Origin: Streptomyces odontomachi
GTDB taxonomy: Bacteria > Actinomycetota > Actinomycetes > Streptomycetales > Streptomycetaceae
Reading direction: 5' to 3'
Assembly (NCBI RefSeq): GCF_024435355.1
Contig: NZ_JAMJWG010000002.1
Span: 372,001 to 436,000, forward strand
Length of the DNA: 64,000 nt
Each line of letters starts with the position of its first letter. Position 1 is the stretch's first letter. The notes beneath the pieces were generated by a model that was not told the origin of the DNA, made no database searches, and saw only the letters and a list, made by a program, of their open reading frames with translations. The position numbers and the translations under genes are program-made. Positions 54,202-62,865 of this stretch are shown here, piece by piece.

Positions 54202-54529
54202 GGAACTTCCTCCTCGTGCGACGGTGGGTGACGAGCCGCGTCCGTACAGTAGTCCGCCGAGAGGACGGCAGGCGGCCCAACCCATCGAATTGCCCCCTGG
54301 GGGTGGTCGACCACCGGTCCCGGGTCCCGATCGGTTCCTCGACGTCCGCGTCCGTGAAGCCGTGAGCCGACGCGCCGAACCAGAGGTCATCGGCGACCCC
54401 CTCGCCGGCGGCGGAAAATGTGATGCCGCTCGCCCGCGCGCCTCCCTACACTCGCCACGGACCGAGCGGCCTGTGCGACGGCGCGTGGTCCGTACCGCGT
54501 CGTCGAAGGATGAAGGAAGGGAGCCGGCC
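54202..54529. promoter_or_regulatory. Divergent promoter region with 14-bp palindrome
   Basis: This 328-bp gap lies between the hypothetical gene and the leader peptide of the EF-G paralogue. It has a perfect 14-bp palindrome GGTGGTCGACCACC at 54302-54315 and, next to it, CCCCCTGGGGG at 54293-54303. These are plausible operators for one or both genes. No gene is seen. Confidence 0.4.
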
Positions 54530-54646
54530 ATGCGTGACCACACCGTTGGCGTCGCTCCCTGTGCCCGGTACTCGGTGATCCTGGTGTCCTCGGTCGTCTG
54601 GTGCCCGCTGCGCGCCAGGCACCAGACGTCCGTGACGAACGTCTGA
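54530..54646 (+). CDS. Possible leader peptide (38 aa) of the EF-G paralogue
   Basis: ATG 54530 is preceded by AAGGAAGGGAG (a strong ribosome-binding site). The peptide MRDHTVGVAPCARYSVILVS continues with a hydrophobic run VVWCPLR and ends at 54646, 95 bp before the EF-G start. Its stop codon lies inside a hairpin. Short translated leaders with hairpins are the usual attenuators of ribosome-protection and macrolide-resistance genes, so a sensing role is inferred. Confidence 0.45.
   Translation: MRDHTVGVAPCARYSVILVSSVVWCPLRARHQTSVTNV
54623..54645 (+). promoter_or_regulatory. Hairpin at the leader stop codon
   Basis: A perfect 7-bp stem CAGACGT (54623-54629) and ACGTCTG (54639-54645) has a 9-nt loop and overlaps the end of the 38-codon leader. 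A ribosome stalled in the leader would melt it, a common attenuation arrangement. Confidence 0.45.
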
Positions 54647-54741
54647 CATCCCTTCCCGGCCTGTCCGTCCAGTCAGGCCGCAGCGTTCTCCCATGCATCG
54701 CGCTGCCCGGTTTCCCGGAACGTCCCGAAAGGCACTGCGCC

Positions 54742-56799
54742 ATGCGCACGCACCGCACCCATCGACTCGCCCACGTCCGCAACCTCGGCATCCTCGCGCA
54801 CGTCGACGCGGGCAAGACCACCGTCACCGAGCGGATCCTCTATGCGACCGGTACCACGTACAAGCAGGGCGAGGTCCACGACGGCACCACCGTCACCGAC
54901 TTCGACCCGCAGGAACGCAACCGTGGCATCACCATCTTCGCCGCGGCCGTGAGCTGCGCCTGGCACGATCACCGCATCAACCTGATCGACACGCCGGGCC
55001 ATGTCGACTTCACGGACGAGGTGGAGCGTTCCCTGCGCGTCCTGGACGGCGCCGTCGCGGTGTTCGACGCGGTCGCCGGTGTGGAGCCGCAGAGTGAGGC
55101 CGTGTGGCGGCAGGCCGACCGGCACGGTGTGCCGCGTCTCGTGTTCGTCAACAAGATGGACCGGGCCGGCGCCGACCTGGACGCCACCGCCTCGTCCATC
55201 CGGGCACGGCTGCATCCGGCGCCGCTGGTCGTCCAGTTGCCGATCGGCGCCGAGGACACCTTCACCGGCGTCGTCGACCTGGTCCGCATGCGGGCGCTGA
55301 CCTGGACCGGCGGCAGAGCCGGGGAAGGCCCGGTGCCGGACGTGCTGCGCGACGAGGCGGAGCAGCGGCGCAGACTGCTGGAGGAGACGGTGGCACAGCT
55401 GCACCCGGTCGCGCTGGAGGAGTTCTGCGACACGGAGACGCTGTCCGCGGCCACCCTCTCGGGTGCGCTGCGCGACCTGACCCGCAGCGGCGACGGCGTG
55501 GTGGTGCTCTGCGGCTCTGCGTACCGCGACCGGGGCATCGAGCCGCTGCTCGACGCGATGGTGGCGTATCTGCCCTCGCCCCTCGACGTGCCGCCCGTAC
55601 GCGGCGTGCACGACGGCGGCGAGCAGGTCAGGCAGGCCGATCCGCAGGCCCCGCTGGCTGCCCTCGCCTTCAAGGTGAGCGGCACGCAGACCGGTCGGCT
55701 GACCTACGTACGGATCTACTCGGGAACGATCGGAAAGGGGGACGCCGTGTGGAACGCGACCGCGGGCCGCACCGACCGCGTCGGCCGGATCCTGCGGGTC
55801 ATGGCCGGCCGGCACACCCCGCTGGACGAGGCGGTCGCCGGGGACATCGTCGCCGTGGTCGGGCTGAAGTCCGCTCGCGTGGGCACGACCCTGTGCGCAC
55901 CGGGCGCGCCGCTCGTGCTCGAACCGCCGGGGACCGCCGAACCGGTGGTGTCGGTGGCCGTCGAGGCACGCCGGTCGGCCGACACCGGCCGGCTCGCCAC
56001 GGCCCTGGCCCGGCTCACCGAGGAGGACCCGTCGCTGGCCGTGCGCACGGACCCGGAGACCGGCCAGACGGTGCTGTCGGGCATGGGCGAACTGCACCTG
56101 GAGGTGGCGGTGGAGAAGATCCGCCGCGACCACGGCATCGAGGCCGCGGTGGGCCGCCCGCGGGTCGCCTACCGCGAGACGGTCGGCCGGGGCGTGACCG
56201 GTGTCGTCTTCCGGCACGTCAAACAGGACGGCGGCGCGGGCCAGTTCGCCCATGTCGTCCTGGACGTCGCACCGCTGGAGGTCGAACCGGGCGCGCCGGC
56301 CTTCGTGTTCCGCTCGACGGTGACCGGTGGTCGGGTGCCGCAGGAGTACGTCCGCGCGGTCGAGGCCGGCTGCCGTGACGCGCTCGCCGAGGGGCCGCTC
56401 GGCGGTCATCCGGTGACCGGCCTCCTGGTGACGCTCACGGACGGGGCGACCCATGTGAAGGACTCCTCGGAGACGGCCTTCCGCACGGCGGGCCGCCTCG
56501 GTCTGCGGCAGGCTCTGCGGGAGTGCGTCATGGTCCTGCTCGAACCCGTCGCCGAGGTCACGGTGACCGTGCCCGAGGACACCGTCGGCACGGTGCTGGG
56601 TGACCTGGCGGCCCGCCGCGGCCGGGTGACGAGTTCCTGCACGGGGCAGGGTGCGACGGTGGTCACGGCCACCGTCCCCCTGGCAGGCCTGTTCGGCTAC
56701 GCGACGCGCCTGCGCAGCGGGACCCAGGGCCGCGGCACCTTCACGGCCCGCCCCACGGGCCACGCTCCGGCGCCCGCCGCGGTCCCCGCCGGCCGGTGA
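54742..56799 (+). CDS. EF-G-like translational GTPase (paralogue)
   Basis: A 685-residue translation factor. G domain: AHVDAGKT (residues 19-26), RGITIFAAAVSC (switch I), DTPGHVDFTDEV, and VNKMDRAG. Then EF-G domains II-V including HGIEAAVGRPRVAYRE, HVKDSSETAFRTAGRLGLRQ (domain IV) and a GYATRLRSGTQGRG-type C terminus. The length is close to EF-G (about 700). It diverges from the housekeeping factor (VTERILYATG, DFDPQERNRGI), matching secondary EF-G copies of Streptomyces that may protect ribosomes or act under stress. ATG 54742 has GAAAGG upstream. A leader and a strong terminator frame it as a single-gene unit. Confidence 0.8.
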   Translation: MRTHRTHRLAHVRNLGILAHVDAGKTTVTERILYATGTTYKQGEVHDGTTVTDFDPQERNRGITIFAAAVSCAWHDHRINLIDTPGHVDFTDEVERSLRVLDGAVAVFDAVAGVEPQSEAVWRQADRHGVPRLVFVNKMDRAGADLDATASSIRARLHPAPLVVQLPIGAEDTFTGVVDLVRMRALTWTGGRAGEGPVPDVLRDEAEQRRRLLEETVAQLHPVALEEFCDTETLSAATLSGALRDLTRSGDGVVVLCGSAYRDRGIEPLLDAMVAYLPSPLDVPPVRGVHDGGEQVRQADPQAPLAALAFKVSGTQTGRLTYVRIYSGTIGKGDAVWNATAGRTDRVGRILRVMAGRHTPLDEAVAGDIVAVVGLKSARVGTTLCAPGAPLVLEPPGTAEPVVSVAVEARRSADTGRLATALARLTEEDPSLAVRTDPETGQTVLSGMGELHLEVAVEKIRRDHGIEAAVGRPRVAYRETVGRGVTGVVFRHVKQDGGAGQFAHVVLDVAPLEVEPGAPAFVFRSTVTGGRVPQEYVRAVEAGCRDALAEGPLGGHPVTGLLVTLTDGATHVKDSSETAFRTAGRLGLRQALRECVMVLLEPVAEVTVTVPEDTVGTVLGDLAARRGRVTSSCTGQGATVVTATVPLAGLFGYATRLRSGTQGRGTFTARPTGHAPAPAAVPAGR

Positions 56800-56810
56800 C
56801 GTCCGTTGGG

Positions 56811-56849
56811 GGTGGCCCCGTCCGTACTGGGTGTGCGGACGGGGCCACC
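56811..56849 (+). terminator. Strong terminator of the EF-G paralogue
   Basis: A perfect 14-bp stem, GGTGGCCCCGTCCG (56811-56824) with CGGACGGGGCCACC (56836-56849), has an 11-nt loop and begins 11 nt after the stop. Confidence 0.75.
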
Positions 56850-56939
56850 GCGTGGTCGGCGGGGGCACCGATCCCGGTTGCCGGCGTTCCGGGGGGGGGC
56901 GGGTCTTCCGGGTGTACCGGGTGTGCCACAGATGGCCGG

Positions 56940-59429
56940 TCAGGGCAGGACGTTGCCGCCCATGCTCTGCCAGCCGGTCCAGCCACCGCCGGGGGTGTAG
57001 ACGTCGGACCAGGTCGTGCCGTTCTCGGCGCGACCGTAGAGCTGGAGCTGGGTGCCGTACCGTACGACGACGGGGTCCGCGGCCAGCTTGCCGCCGACGG
57101 AGAACCAGCTCGACCAGCCGCTGCCGGGGGTGTAGTCCCTGGACCAGGTGGCGCCGTCCGGCGCGCGGCCGAAGATCTCCAGCTGGGCGCCGTACTGCGT
57201 GGTGTCGTAGGGGGTCACGACCGGGTTTCCGACGATGGTGCCGCCCACGCTCTGCCAGCCCGACCAGCCCTGGCCCGGCGTGCGGACGTCGGACCAGACG
57301 GCGCCGTCGGAGCCCCGGCCGTACACCTGTACCTGCTGCCCGTACTGGACGGCGGCGGGGTCGCCGGTGATGACGCCGCCGAGGCTCGCCCAGCCCGACC
57401 AGCCCTTGCCGGGGGTGAACACGTTGTACGAGGTGGAGCCGTCGGGCGCCCGGCCGAACAGCTCCAGTTGGCTGCCGAACTGGATGACCGTCGGGTCCCC
57501 GGTGAGGCTGCCGGCGAGACTGCTCCACCCGGACCAGCCACTGCCCGGGGTGTACACGGCCGTGCTGACGGAGCCGTCCGGCGCCCTGCCGAACAGCTCG
57601 ATCTGGTCGCCGGACTGCTGGGTGTGGTAGTCGATGGCCACCGGATCACCGGCCAGCTCTCCGCCGAGCGAGGTCCAGCCGGACCAGCCGCCGCCGGAAG
57701 CCTTGGTGTCGGTCGTGACGGAGCCGTCGGCGGCCCGTCCGAAGACCTCGATCCGGTCGCCGTACCGGATGGCGGCCGGGTCGGAGGTGAGGTCGCCGCC
57801 GAGCGAGGTCCAGCCGGACCAGCCGCTGCCGGGAGTGTTGACGTTCGCCGAGACGGAGCCGTCGGCGGCCCGGCCGAAGGCGTCCACCTGCGCTCCGGCA
57901 CGGACGACCTGGCTGCTGCGGGCCCCGGCGGCGCTGGCGTTCGGGATGACGTAGGTGGTCACCGACTGGGCGGGCAGGGTGACCGGCAGCCAGCCGTTCG
58001 AGCCGACCGGGACGCTGCCGACCGACGCCAGGTTCTCCGAGGCCGAGGTCCGGTACGCGGTGGCCGCGGCACCGGCGGCGAAGGAGAAGCGGTTGAGGTC
58101 GTAACTGACCGACTCGGACGCGGTGGTCGGGTTCGTGGCCACGATGACCAGCTTGTCGCCGGTGGGATCGTAGGCGGTGAACGTGTTCGGGTCGTCGCTG
58201 TCGATCATCTCGTACCCGGGCCGGACGAACTTGGAGTAGTTCCCCATCACGTAGTACCGCTTGGGAAAGGTCAGCTCACCGGTACCGGATGACGCGATGT
58301 CGGCCCACACCAGGCCCCAGAGGTCGTTGATGTTCCCGTTGTCCTGGCCGCCGTCCACGGCCTGCCAGATCACCCACGCACTGGGGTGCATCTGCTGCTC
58401 GTTCGTCAGGATCCGCTGGGACAGCACGAGGCCGGCCGCCATCTGGCTGGACTCGGTTCCGGAGCCCCATTCCGACATCCACACCGGTTTCCCGGTCTGC
58501 TGACCGAGTCGCTGGAGCGGGCTGCCGTCCGCGACGCGGTAGTCGTGCGTGTTCAGTTGGGTCACGGCGGCCTGGGAGGCGGGCCCGTAGGCGTTGTAGT
58601 CGGCGATGGTGCCCGCGCTGCCGAGTTCGTCAGGGGCGCTGATGCCGACGTCGTCGCCCAGCCCGGCCGCCGCCAGCTCGTCGTGGAGGTAGCCGATGAT
58701 GGTGTTCTGCGCGGTGGTGTTCACGTTCATGGCCTGCTGGTGGCCCGCCGAACTCCACTGCGACAGCACCGCCTCGTTGAACGGCTCGACCTGGGTGACC
58801 GGGATGTCCCAGGACTCGCGCATGTGCGCGACGACGGTGGCCAGGTACTGGGCGTAGGCGTGGTACTGGGAGCTTTGCAGGTTGTCGGCGCCCGCGGTGT
58901 CCGCCCCGGCGCTACAGCCGTTGACGGTCATCCAGTCCGGGGCGGAATAGGGGATCGCCTCGAAGACGTCCGCACCGCGCTCCTTGGCGGCCTGAAGCAT
59001 CCACCGCTGGTTGGGGTCCTGGGACCAGTCGTACACCCCCGGGCTCTGCTCGAAGGACGGCACCGCGCCGCCCAGCCGCAGCTGCGCCGCACAGCGGTCG
59101 GTCGGGGTGGTGGCCCCGATGTTGTAGCGCACCACGTTGAGCCCGAGTCCCGAGGTCGGCGAGAACAACGCGTCGGCCAGCGCGTTCTTCGCCGCCGTCG
59201 AGGACCAGCCGCCGGAGCCCTCGGCCCACCAGGCCAGCGAGGTGCCCCATCCCTGGATCGTCTGGTAGCGCGTCCCGGGATCGATCTCGACCGGGATCGT
59301 GGTCGCCGCCCCGGCACGCTCACCGCCCGCCAGGCCGACCGGGCCGAACGCTCCCGCGACCAGCGCCAGGACGGACACGCGAACGGTCCAGCGCCGCACG
59401 GTCCCGCGTGGTCGCCGACGGCCGATCAC
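56940..59429 (-). CDS. Secreted GH30 glycosidase with seven-bladed lectin-like propeller
   Basis: An 829-residue exported enzyme. After a signal peptide (VRVSVLALVAGAFGPVGLAG) a GH30-type barrel (IQGWGTSLAWWAEGSGGWSS; acid/base Glu219 in VEPFNE, nucleophile Glu320 in VWMSEWGSG) is followed by a beta-sandwich and, from about residue 495, seven repeats of about 48 residues with the pattern lFGRapDGsv...GWSGWxSLGGxltgDP. This is a PLL-type propeller, a sugar-binding module. The catalytic domain resembles endo-beta-1,6-galactanases. GTG 59429 has TGAGGAC upstream; ATG 59462 is the alternative. The enzyme probably degrades arabinogalactan-type polymers and binds the polymer through the propeller. 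Confidence 0.8.
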   Translation of the reverse strand: MIGRRRPRGTVRRWTVRVSVLALVAGAFGPVGLAGGERAGAATTIPVEIDPGTRYQTIQGWGTSLAWWAEGSGGWSSTAAKNALADALFSPTSGLGLNVVRYNIGATTPTDRCAAQLRLGGAVPSFEQSPGVYDWSQDPNQRWMLQAAKERGADVFEAIPYSAPDWMTVNGCSAGADTAGADNLQSSQYHAYAQYLATVVAHMRESWDIPVTQVEPFNEAVLSQWSSAGHQQAMNVNTTAQNTIIGYLHDELAAAGLGDDVGISAPDELGSAGTIADYNAYGPASQAAVTQLNTHDYRVADGSPLQRLGQQTGKPVWMSEWGSGTESSQMAAGLVLSQRILTNEQQMHPSAWVIWQAVDGGQDNGNINDLWGLVWADIASSGTGELTFPKRYYVMGNYSKFVRPGYEMIDSDDPNTFTAYDPTGDKLVIVATNPTTASESVSYDLNRFSFAAGAAATAYRTSASENLASVGSVPVGSNGWLPVTLPAQSVTTYVIPNASAAGARSSQVVRAGAQVDAFGRAADGSVSANVNTPGSGWSGWTSLGGDLTSDPAAIRYGDRIEVFGRAADGSVTTDTKASGGGWSGWTSLGGELAGDPVAIDYHTQQSGDQIELFGRAPDGSVSTAVYTPGSGWSGWSSLAGSLTGDPTVIQFGSQLELFGRAPDGSTSYNVFTPGKGWSGWASLGGVITGDPAAVQYGQQVQVYGRGSDGAVWSDVRTPGQGWSGWQSVGGTIVGNPVVTPYDTTQYGAQLEIFGRAPDGATWSRDYTPGSGWSSWFSVGGKLAADPVVVRYGTQLQLYGRAENGTTWSDVYTPGGGWTGWQSMGGNVLP

Positions 59430-59521
59430 GAGTGCGTCCTCAGGGACGCGCCGGGCCCGCACGCCGCAGCGGCTAACCGCCGCCTGTGGGACAGGTCGCC
59501 GGACCTTCTCATGCCACCGAT

Positions 59522-59548
59522 TCCACTGAATCCACTGAATCCACTGAA
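59522..59548. repeat. Three tandem 9-bp repeats upstream of the GH30 gene
   Basis: TCCACTGAA occurs three times in a row (59522-59530, 59531-59539, 59540-59548), about 100 bp upstream of the GH30 start on the minus strand. It may be an array for a sugar-responsive regulator or microsatellite slippage. The wider gap 59430-59677 holds no other gene. Confidence 0.65.
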
Positions 59549-59677
59549 TCCGCTTATTCCATGACGTCTCATATGTCTCCTCAAGGTCTCCCGCACCTCA
59601 CACGGATGCGCCGGACGCGCCGCGCGCGCCGCATGTGCCGCACGCGCCGCCGACAGGAGGAGGATCAGCGACCGAAC

Positions 59678-59734
59678 ATGAACCCGTCAATATTAATTGG
59701 TAATTTTTGTGGCGTGCAGTGCGCGATTTACTGA
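59678..59734 (+). CDS. Candidate 18-residue peptide gene
   Basis: ATG 59678 follows the run AGGAGGAGG (59655-59663) by 14 nt. It encodes MNPSILIGNFCGVQCAIY and ends at TGA 59732-59734. Codon use (ATA, TTA, ATT, AAT, TTT) is unlike the rest of the window, and codon 6 is TTA. Two cysteines and a hydrophobic core are unusual for chance sequence, but the frame is very short. It could be a tiny signalling or RiPP-like peptide, or simply the AT-rich promoter region of the GH30 gene. Confidence 0.3.
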   Translation: MNPSILIGNFCGVQCAIY

Positions 59735-59781
59735 GGTATGGAGTGAATGAGCCGCACCGGGTAGCTACATGACGACATGGC

Positions 59782-59850
59782 GCGTGCACCGGCGCCCCAG
59801 CGGTGGTGCACGCCCGCACAGGGGCGCGGGTCAGTCCGGTGACCCGCGCC
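59782..59850 (-). terminator. Double hairpin terminator of the ABC importer operon
   Basis: Two perfect stems lie next to each other: GGCGCGGGTC (59823-59832) with GACCCGCGCC (59841-59850), and GCGTGCACC (59782-59790) with GGTGCACGC (59805-59813). They start 31 nt after the stop of the last operon gene. Confidence 0.6.
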
Positions 59851-59881
59851 ACCCTCGCGCGGCGCCGCCCCGGCCGCGGTG

Positions 59882-60937
59882 TCACCCGGCCTTGTCGGTG
59901 AACTCGGTGGTGTAGGTCTTCTTCAGGTCGATGGTGGCGTCCTTCAGGTTCGGGTTGAAGGACTTCAGGACGCGCTCCACCGTGGCCGGACCGTTGGCCG
60001 GCATCTTGCCGTCCTTGGTGAACATCGGCAGGGTGTTCTCGATCGCCTGGGCGTACAGGCCTTCTCCGCCCTGTGCGTAGTCGCTGGGCATCTTCGCCGC
60101 GATCTCCTTGGCATCGTGCGACGAGATCCACTTGAGCGTGCGCACCAAGGCGTTGGCGAGTTTCTGGACGGTGTCCTTGTGCGAGTTCGCCCAGTCCGTG
60201 TTCATGTACAGGCTTGACGAGGGGTACAGCCCGCCGAGGGCCTTCTGCGACCCCTCGGGTGTGCGCATGTCGACGATGACCTTGCCGAGCTTCTTGTCGA
60301 GGATCTGCGCGACGGTCGGGTCGGTGGTCATGCCGCCGTCGATGGACCCCTTCTGTAGCGCCGAGATGAAGGTCTGCCCGGCGCCGACGGCGACGTTGGT
60401 GAACTTGTCGGTCGACACCCCGTCGTGGACGCCGAGGTACTTCGTCAGGAAGTCGGTGGAGGACCCGAGGCCGGTGACGCCGAGTTTCTTGCCGGCGAAG
60501 TCCTTGGGGGACTTCAGGCCCCCGGCGGCCTTGTTGGAGACGATCTCGACCTCACCGGGTGTCTGGGCGAGCTGGACCACGGACTCGACCTGCTTGCCCT
60601 TGGTCTGGAGGTCCAGGGTGTGGTCGTAGAACCCGACGACCCCCTGGACGTTTCCGGCGACGAGGGACGTGGTGGCGTCGATGCCGGCCGGCTCGCTGAG
60701 CAGCTCGATGTTGAGGCCCTCGTCCTTGAAGTAGCCCAGTCGCTGGGACAGCATCGCCGGCAGGTAGATGACCTTGTCGATGCCTCCCACCATGATCTTG
60801 ACCTTGTCTCCCTTGCCGCCTCCGCCACCGTCCGACGCGTCGGAGGACACCTCGTCGGCGCAGCCGCTCAGGGCGGCCAGGGCGGCGAGTGCGGTGATGG
60901 CGGTGGTCAGTTTGGTGGTGCGGGTGCGACGGGGCAT
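59882..60937 (-). CDS. ABC importer substrate-binding lipoprotein (SsuA/TauA/ThiY type)
   Basis: A 351-residue lipoprotein: signal MPRRTRTTKLTTAITALAAL and lipobox ALSGC (Cys26). The mature part is a two-lobed NMT1/SsuA-like domain (VIYLPAMLSQRLGYFKDEGL, LLSEPAGIDATTSLVAGNVQ, GLKSPKDFAGKKLGVTGLGS). It would capture a small organic molecule (sulphonate, pyrimidine or similar) at the outer face and deliver it to the permease. ATG 60937 has CAGGAG. It is third in the operon ATPase-permease-binding protein. Confidence 0.85.
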   Translation of the reverse strand: MPRRTRTTKLTTAITALAALAALSGCADEVSSDASDGGGGGKGDKVKIMVGGIDKVIYLPAMLSQRLGYFKDEGLNIELLSEPAGIDATTSLVAGNVQGVVGFYDHTLDLQTKGKQVESVVQLAQTPGEVEIVSNKAAGGLKSPKDFAGKKLGVTGLGSSTDFLTKYLGVHDGVSTDKFTNVAVGAGQTFISALQKGSIDGGMTTDPTVAQILDKKLGKVIVDMRTPEGSQKALGGLYPSSSLYMNTDWANSHKDTVQKLANALVRTLKWISSHDAKEIAAKMPSDYAQGGEGLYAQAIENTLPMFTKDGKMPANGPATVERVLKSFNPNLKDATIDLKKTYTTEFTDKAG

Positions 60938-60975
60938 GTGCGGCTCCTGAGGGTGACGCGGTGATGGAAAAGAGG

Positions 60976-61842
60976 TCAGCGGGCTTCGTTGCCGGCGGGC
61001 TTCCAGCGGAACAGCCGGTTCTCCATGAAGGTGAGCAGGCCCTCGGCGAGCAGGGCGACCACGGCGAGGATGACCATGGCCGCGTAGACGCCCGCGGAGT
61101 TGAAGGTGCCCTGGGAGGTGGAGACCAGCAGGCCGATGCCCTTGGTCGCTCCGATGTACTCCCCGACGATGGCCCCGATGAGGGCGAAGCCGAAGCTGAC
61201 GTGGAGGCTGGTGAAGATCCACGAGGTGGCGGAGGGGATGACGACCTGGAAGGTGACCTGGCGGTCGCGGGCGCCGAGGATGCGGGCGTTGTCGATGAGG
61301 TGGCGGTCCACTTCCCGGGCGCCCTGGAAGGCGTTGAAGAACACCGGGAAGAAGACGAGGACGACGGCGGAGGCGACCTTGGAGGCCGGTCCCAGGCCGA
61401 ACCAGATCAGGAAGATCGGCGCGAGGACGATACGGGGCAGCGCGTTGAGGACCTTGATGTAGGGGCCCATGACGTCGGCGAGGAACCGCACGCGTCCCAG
61501 TGCGATACCGAGCACGACACCGCCGATGACGCCGACGACCCAGCCGAGCAGGCTCTCGTAGAGGGTGTACCAGATCTGTTCGGCCAGGGAGCCCTGCGGG
61601 GTGCCGTGCATGACCCACTGCTGGATCTGGTCCCAGATCTTCGAGGGCATCGAGAAGTTGAACGGGTCGATGATGCCCACCCGGGAGAACCACTCCCAGA
61701 TGCCGAGGACGAAGACGAGCACGGCGGCGCGGGAGAGGCCGACGGCCAGGCGCCGCCGGCGTGCGGCGCGGGCGCGTTCCGTGGCGCGGGCGGGCTTGGC
61801 GACGTCGACGGGCACGGTCGCCTTCCGGATCTCAGGCGGCAT
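60976..61842 (-). CDS. ABC importer permease (SsuC/TauC type)
   Basis: A 288-residue inner-membrane protein with six to seven helices and the BPD_transp_1 loop EVDRHLIDNARILGARDRQV that contacts the ATPase (EAA-like motif). ATG 61842 overlaps the ATPase gene by 11 bp; the binding-protein gene follows after 38 nt. An N-terminal arginine-rich tail (RATERARAARRRRLA) faces the cytoplasm. Confidence 0.85.
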   Translation of the reverse strand: MPPEIRKATVPVDVAKPARATERARAARRRRLAVGLSRAAVLVFVLGIWEWFSRVGIIDPFNFSMPSKIWDQIQQWVMHGTPQGSLAEQIWYTLYESLLGWVVGVIGGVVLGIALGRVRFLADVMGPYIKVLNALPRIVLAPIFLIWFGLGPASKVASAVVLVFFPVFFNAFQGAREVDRHLIDNARILGARDRQVTFQVVIPSATSWIFTSLHVSFGFALIGAIVGEYIGATKGIGLLVSTSQGTFNSAGVYAAMVILAVVALLAEGLLTFMENRLFRWKPAGNEAR

Positions 61843-62647
61843 TGCTGGCTCCCCTTTCGCGGGTGATCCGGACCTCGGCGCCCAGGGACGACCAGATCTC
61901 CCGGTAGATCTCCACGAACCGGGGCTCCAGGCGGACCGACTCGACCCGGCGGGGACGCGGCAGGTCGATGGTGAAGATCTCCTTCACCGTGGCCGGGCCC
62001 GCGGTCATGACGACGACCTTGTCGGCGAGCGCGATGGACTCCTCAAGATCGTGGGTGACGAAGACGACCGACGATCCCGTGCCGGACCACAGCTCCATCA
62101 GCTCGTCCGACATCAGGGCGCGGGTCTGCACGTCGAGGGCGGAGAAGGGTTCGTCCATCAGCAGGATGGACGGGTCGTTGACGAGGGTGGCGGCGAGCGC
62201 GACACGCTTGCGCTGCCCGCCCGACAGCTGGATCGGGTAACGGTCCTCGAAGGCGCTCAGGCCGACCCGGGCCAGCCATTCGCGGGCCCGGTCCTTGGCC
62301 TCCGGCTTGGGAACGCCGCGGAACCGGGGACCGGCCATGACGTTGGACAGGACGGTGCGCCAGGGAAACGTCGCGTCTTGCTGGAAGACGAACCCGACCC
62401 TCTCGTCGATACCCCGCACCGGCGTGCCGGACAGCAGCACCTCCCCCTCGGTCGGCTCCTCGAGGCCGCTGACCAGGGTGAGGGTGGTGGACTTCCCGCA
62501 ACCGGTCGGGCCGACGACGGCGACGAACTCGCCCTGCTCCACGGTCAGGTCCAGATCACGCACCGCGGTGTGCGAGGCACCGGACGGCGTACGGAAGGCC
62601 TTGCGGACCCCGCGCAGTTCGATGGCCGGACTCGATTGGCTTGTCAT
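61832..62647 (-). CDS. ABC importer ATPase (SsuB/TauB type)
   Basis: A 271-residue ABC ATPase: Walker A GPTGCGKST, Q-loop FQQDATFPW, signature LSGGQRKRV, Walker B ILLMDEPFSALD and H-loop VFVTHDLEE. ATG 62647 was chosen to match family length; the frame is open to 62734. It energises import with the permease and lipoprotein encoded behind it. The operon is divergent from a histidine kinase across 218 bp, and the kinase may control it. Confidence 0.85.
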   Translation of the reverse strand: MTSQSSPAIELRGVRKAFRTPSGASHTAVRDLDLTVEQGEFVAVVGPTGCGKSTTLTLVSGLEEPTEGEVLLSGTPVRGIDERVGFVFQQDATFPWRTVLSNVMAGPRFRGVPKPEAKDRAREWLARVGLSAFEDRYPIQLSGGQRKRVALAATLVNDPSILLMDEPFSALDVQTRALMSDELMELWSGTGSSVVFVTHDLEESIALADKVVVMTAGPATVKEIFTIDLPRPRRVESVRLEPRFVEIYREIWSSLGAEVRITRERGASNAA

Positions 62648-62865
62648 GCCAGGGAACGTTAGGAACAAAGCCGCGGGGTGAGAAGATTTCGCCAGCAACC
62701 GCTGGTTGTTCTCGTTACGCGGGGTTTTGCTCATTGTGCCGACGGCCGGCGCACCGGCTCCCGTCCGGGGCCTTCCCTGGCCGAAACCCTGCCGGTTACG
62801 GTGCGCTCACCCCGGCGAGACCGCTCCCTCTTCCCCCGGGGCAGCTCTGGAAAGCAGGTGTCACT

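Noticed and set aside
54742..56799. Tet(M)/Otr(A)-type tetracycline resistance protein
   Set aside because: The domain II-V motifs look closer to EF-G paralogues, so I kept the general name; a phylogeny with TetM, OtrA and EF-G would decide.
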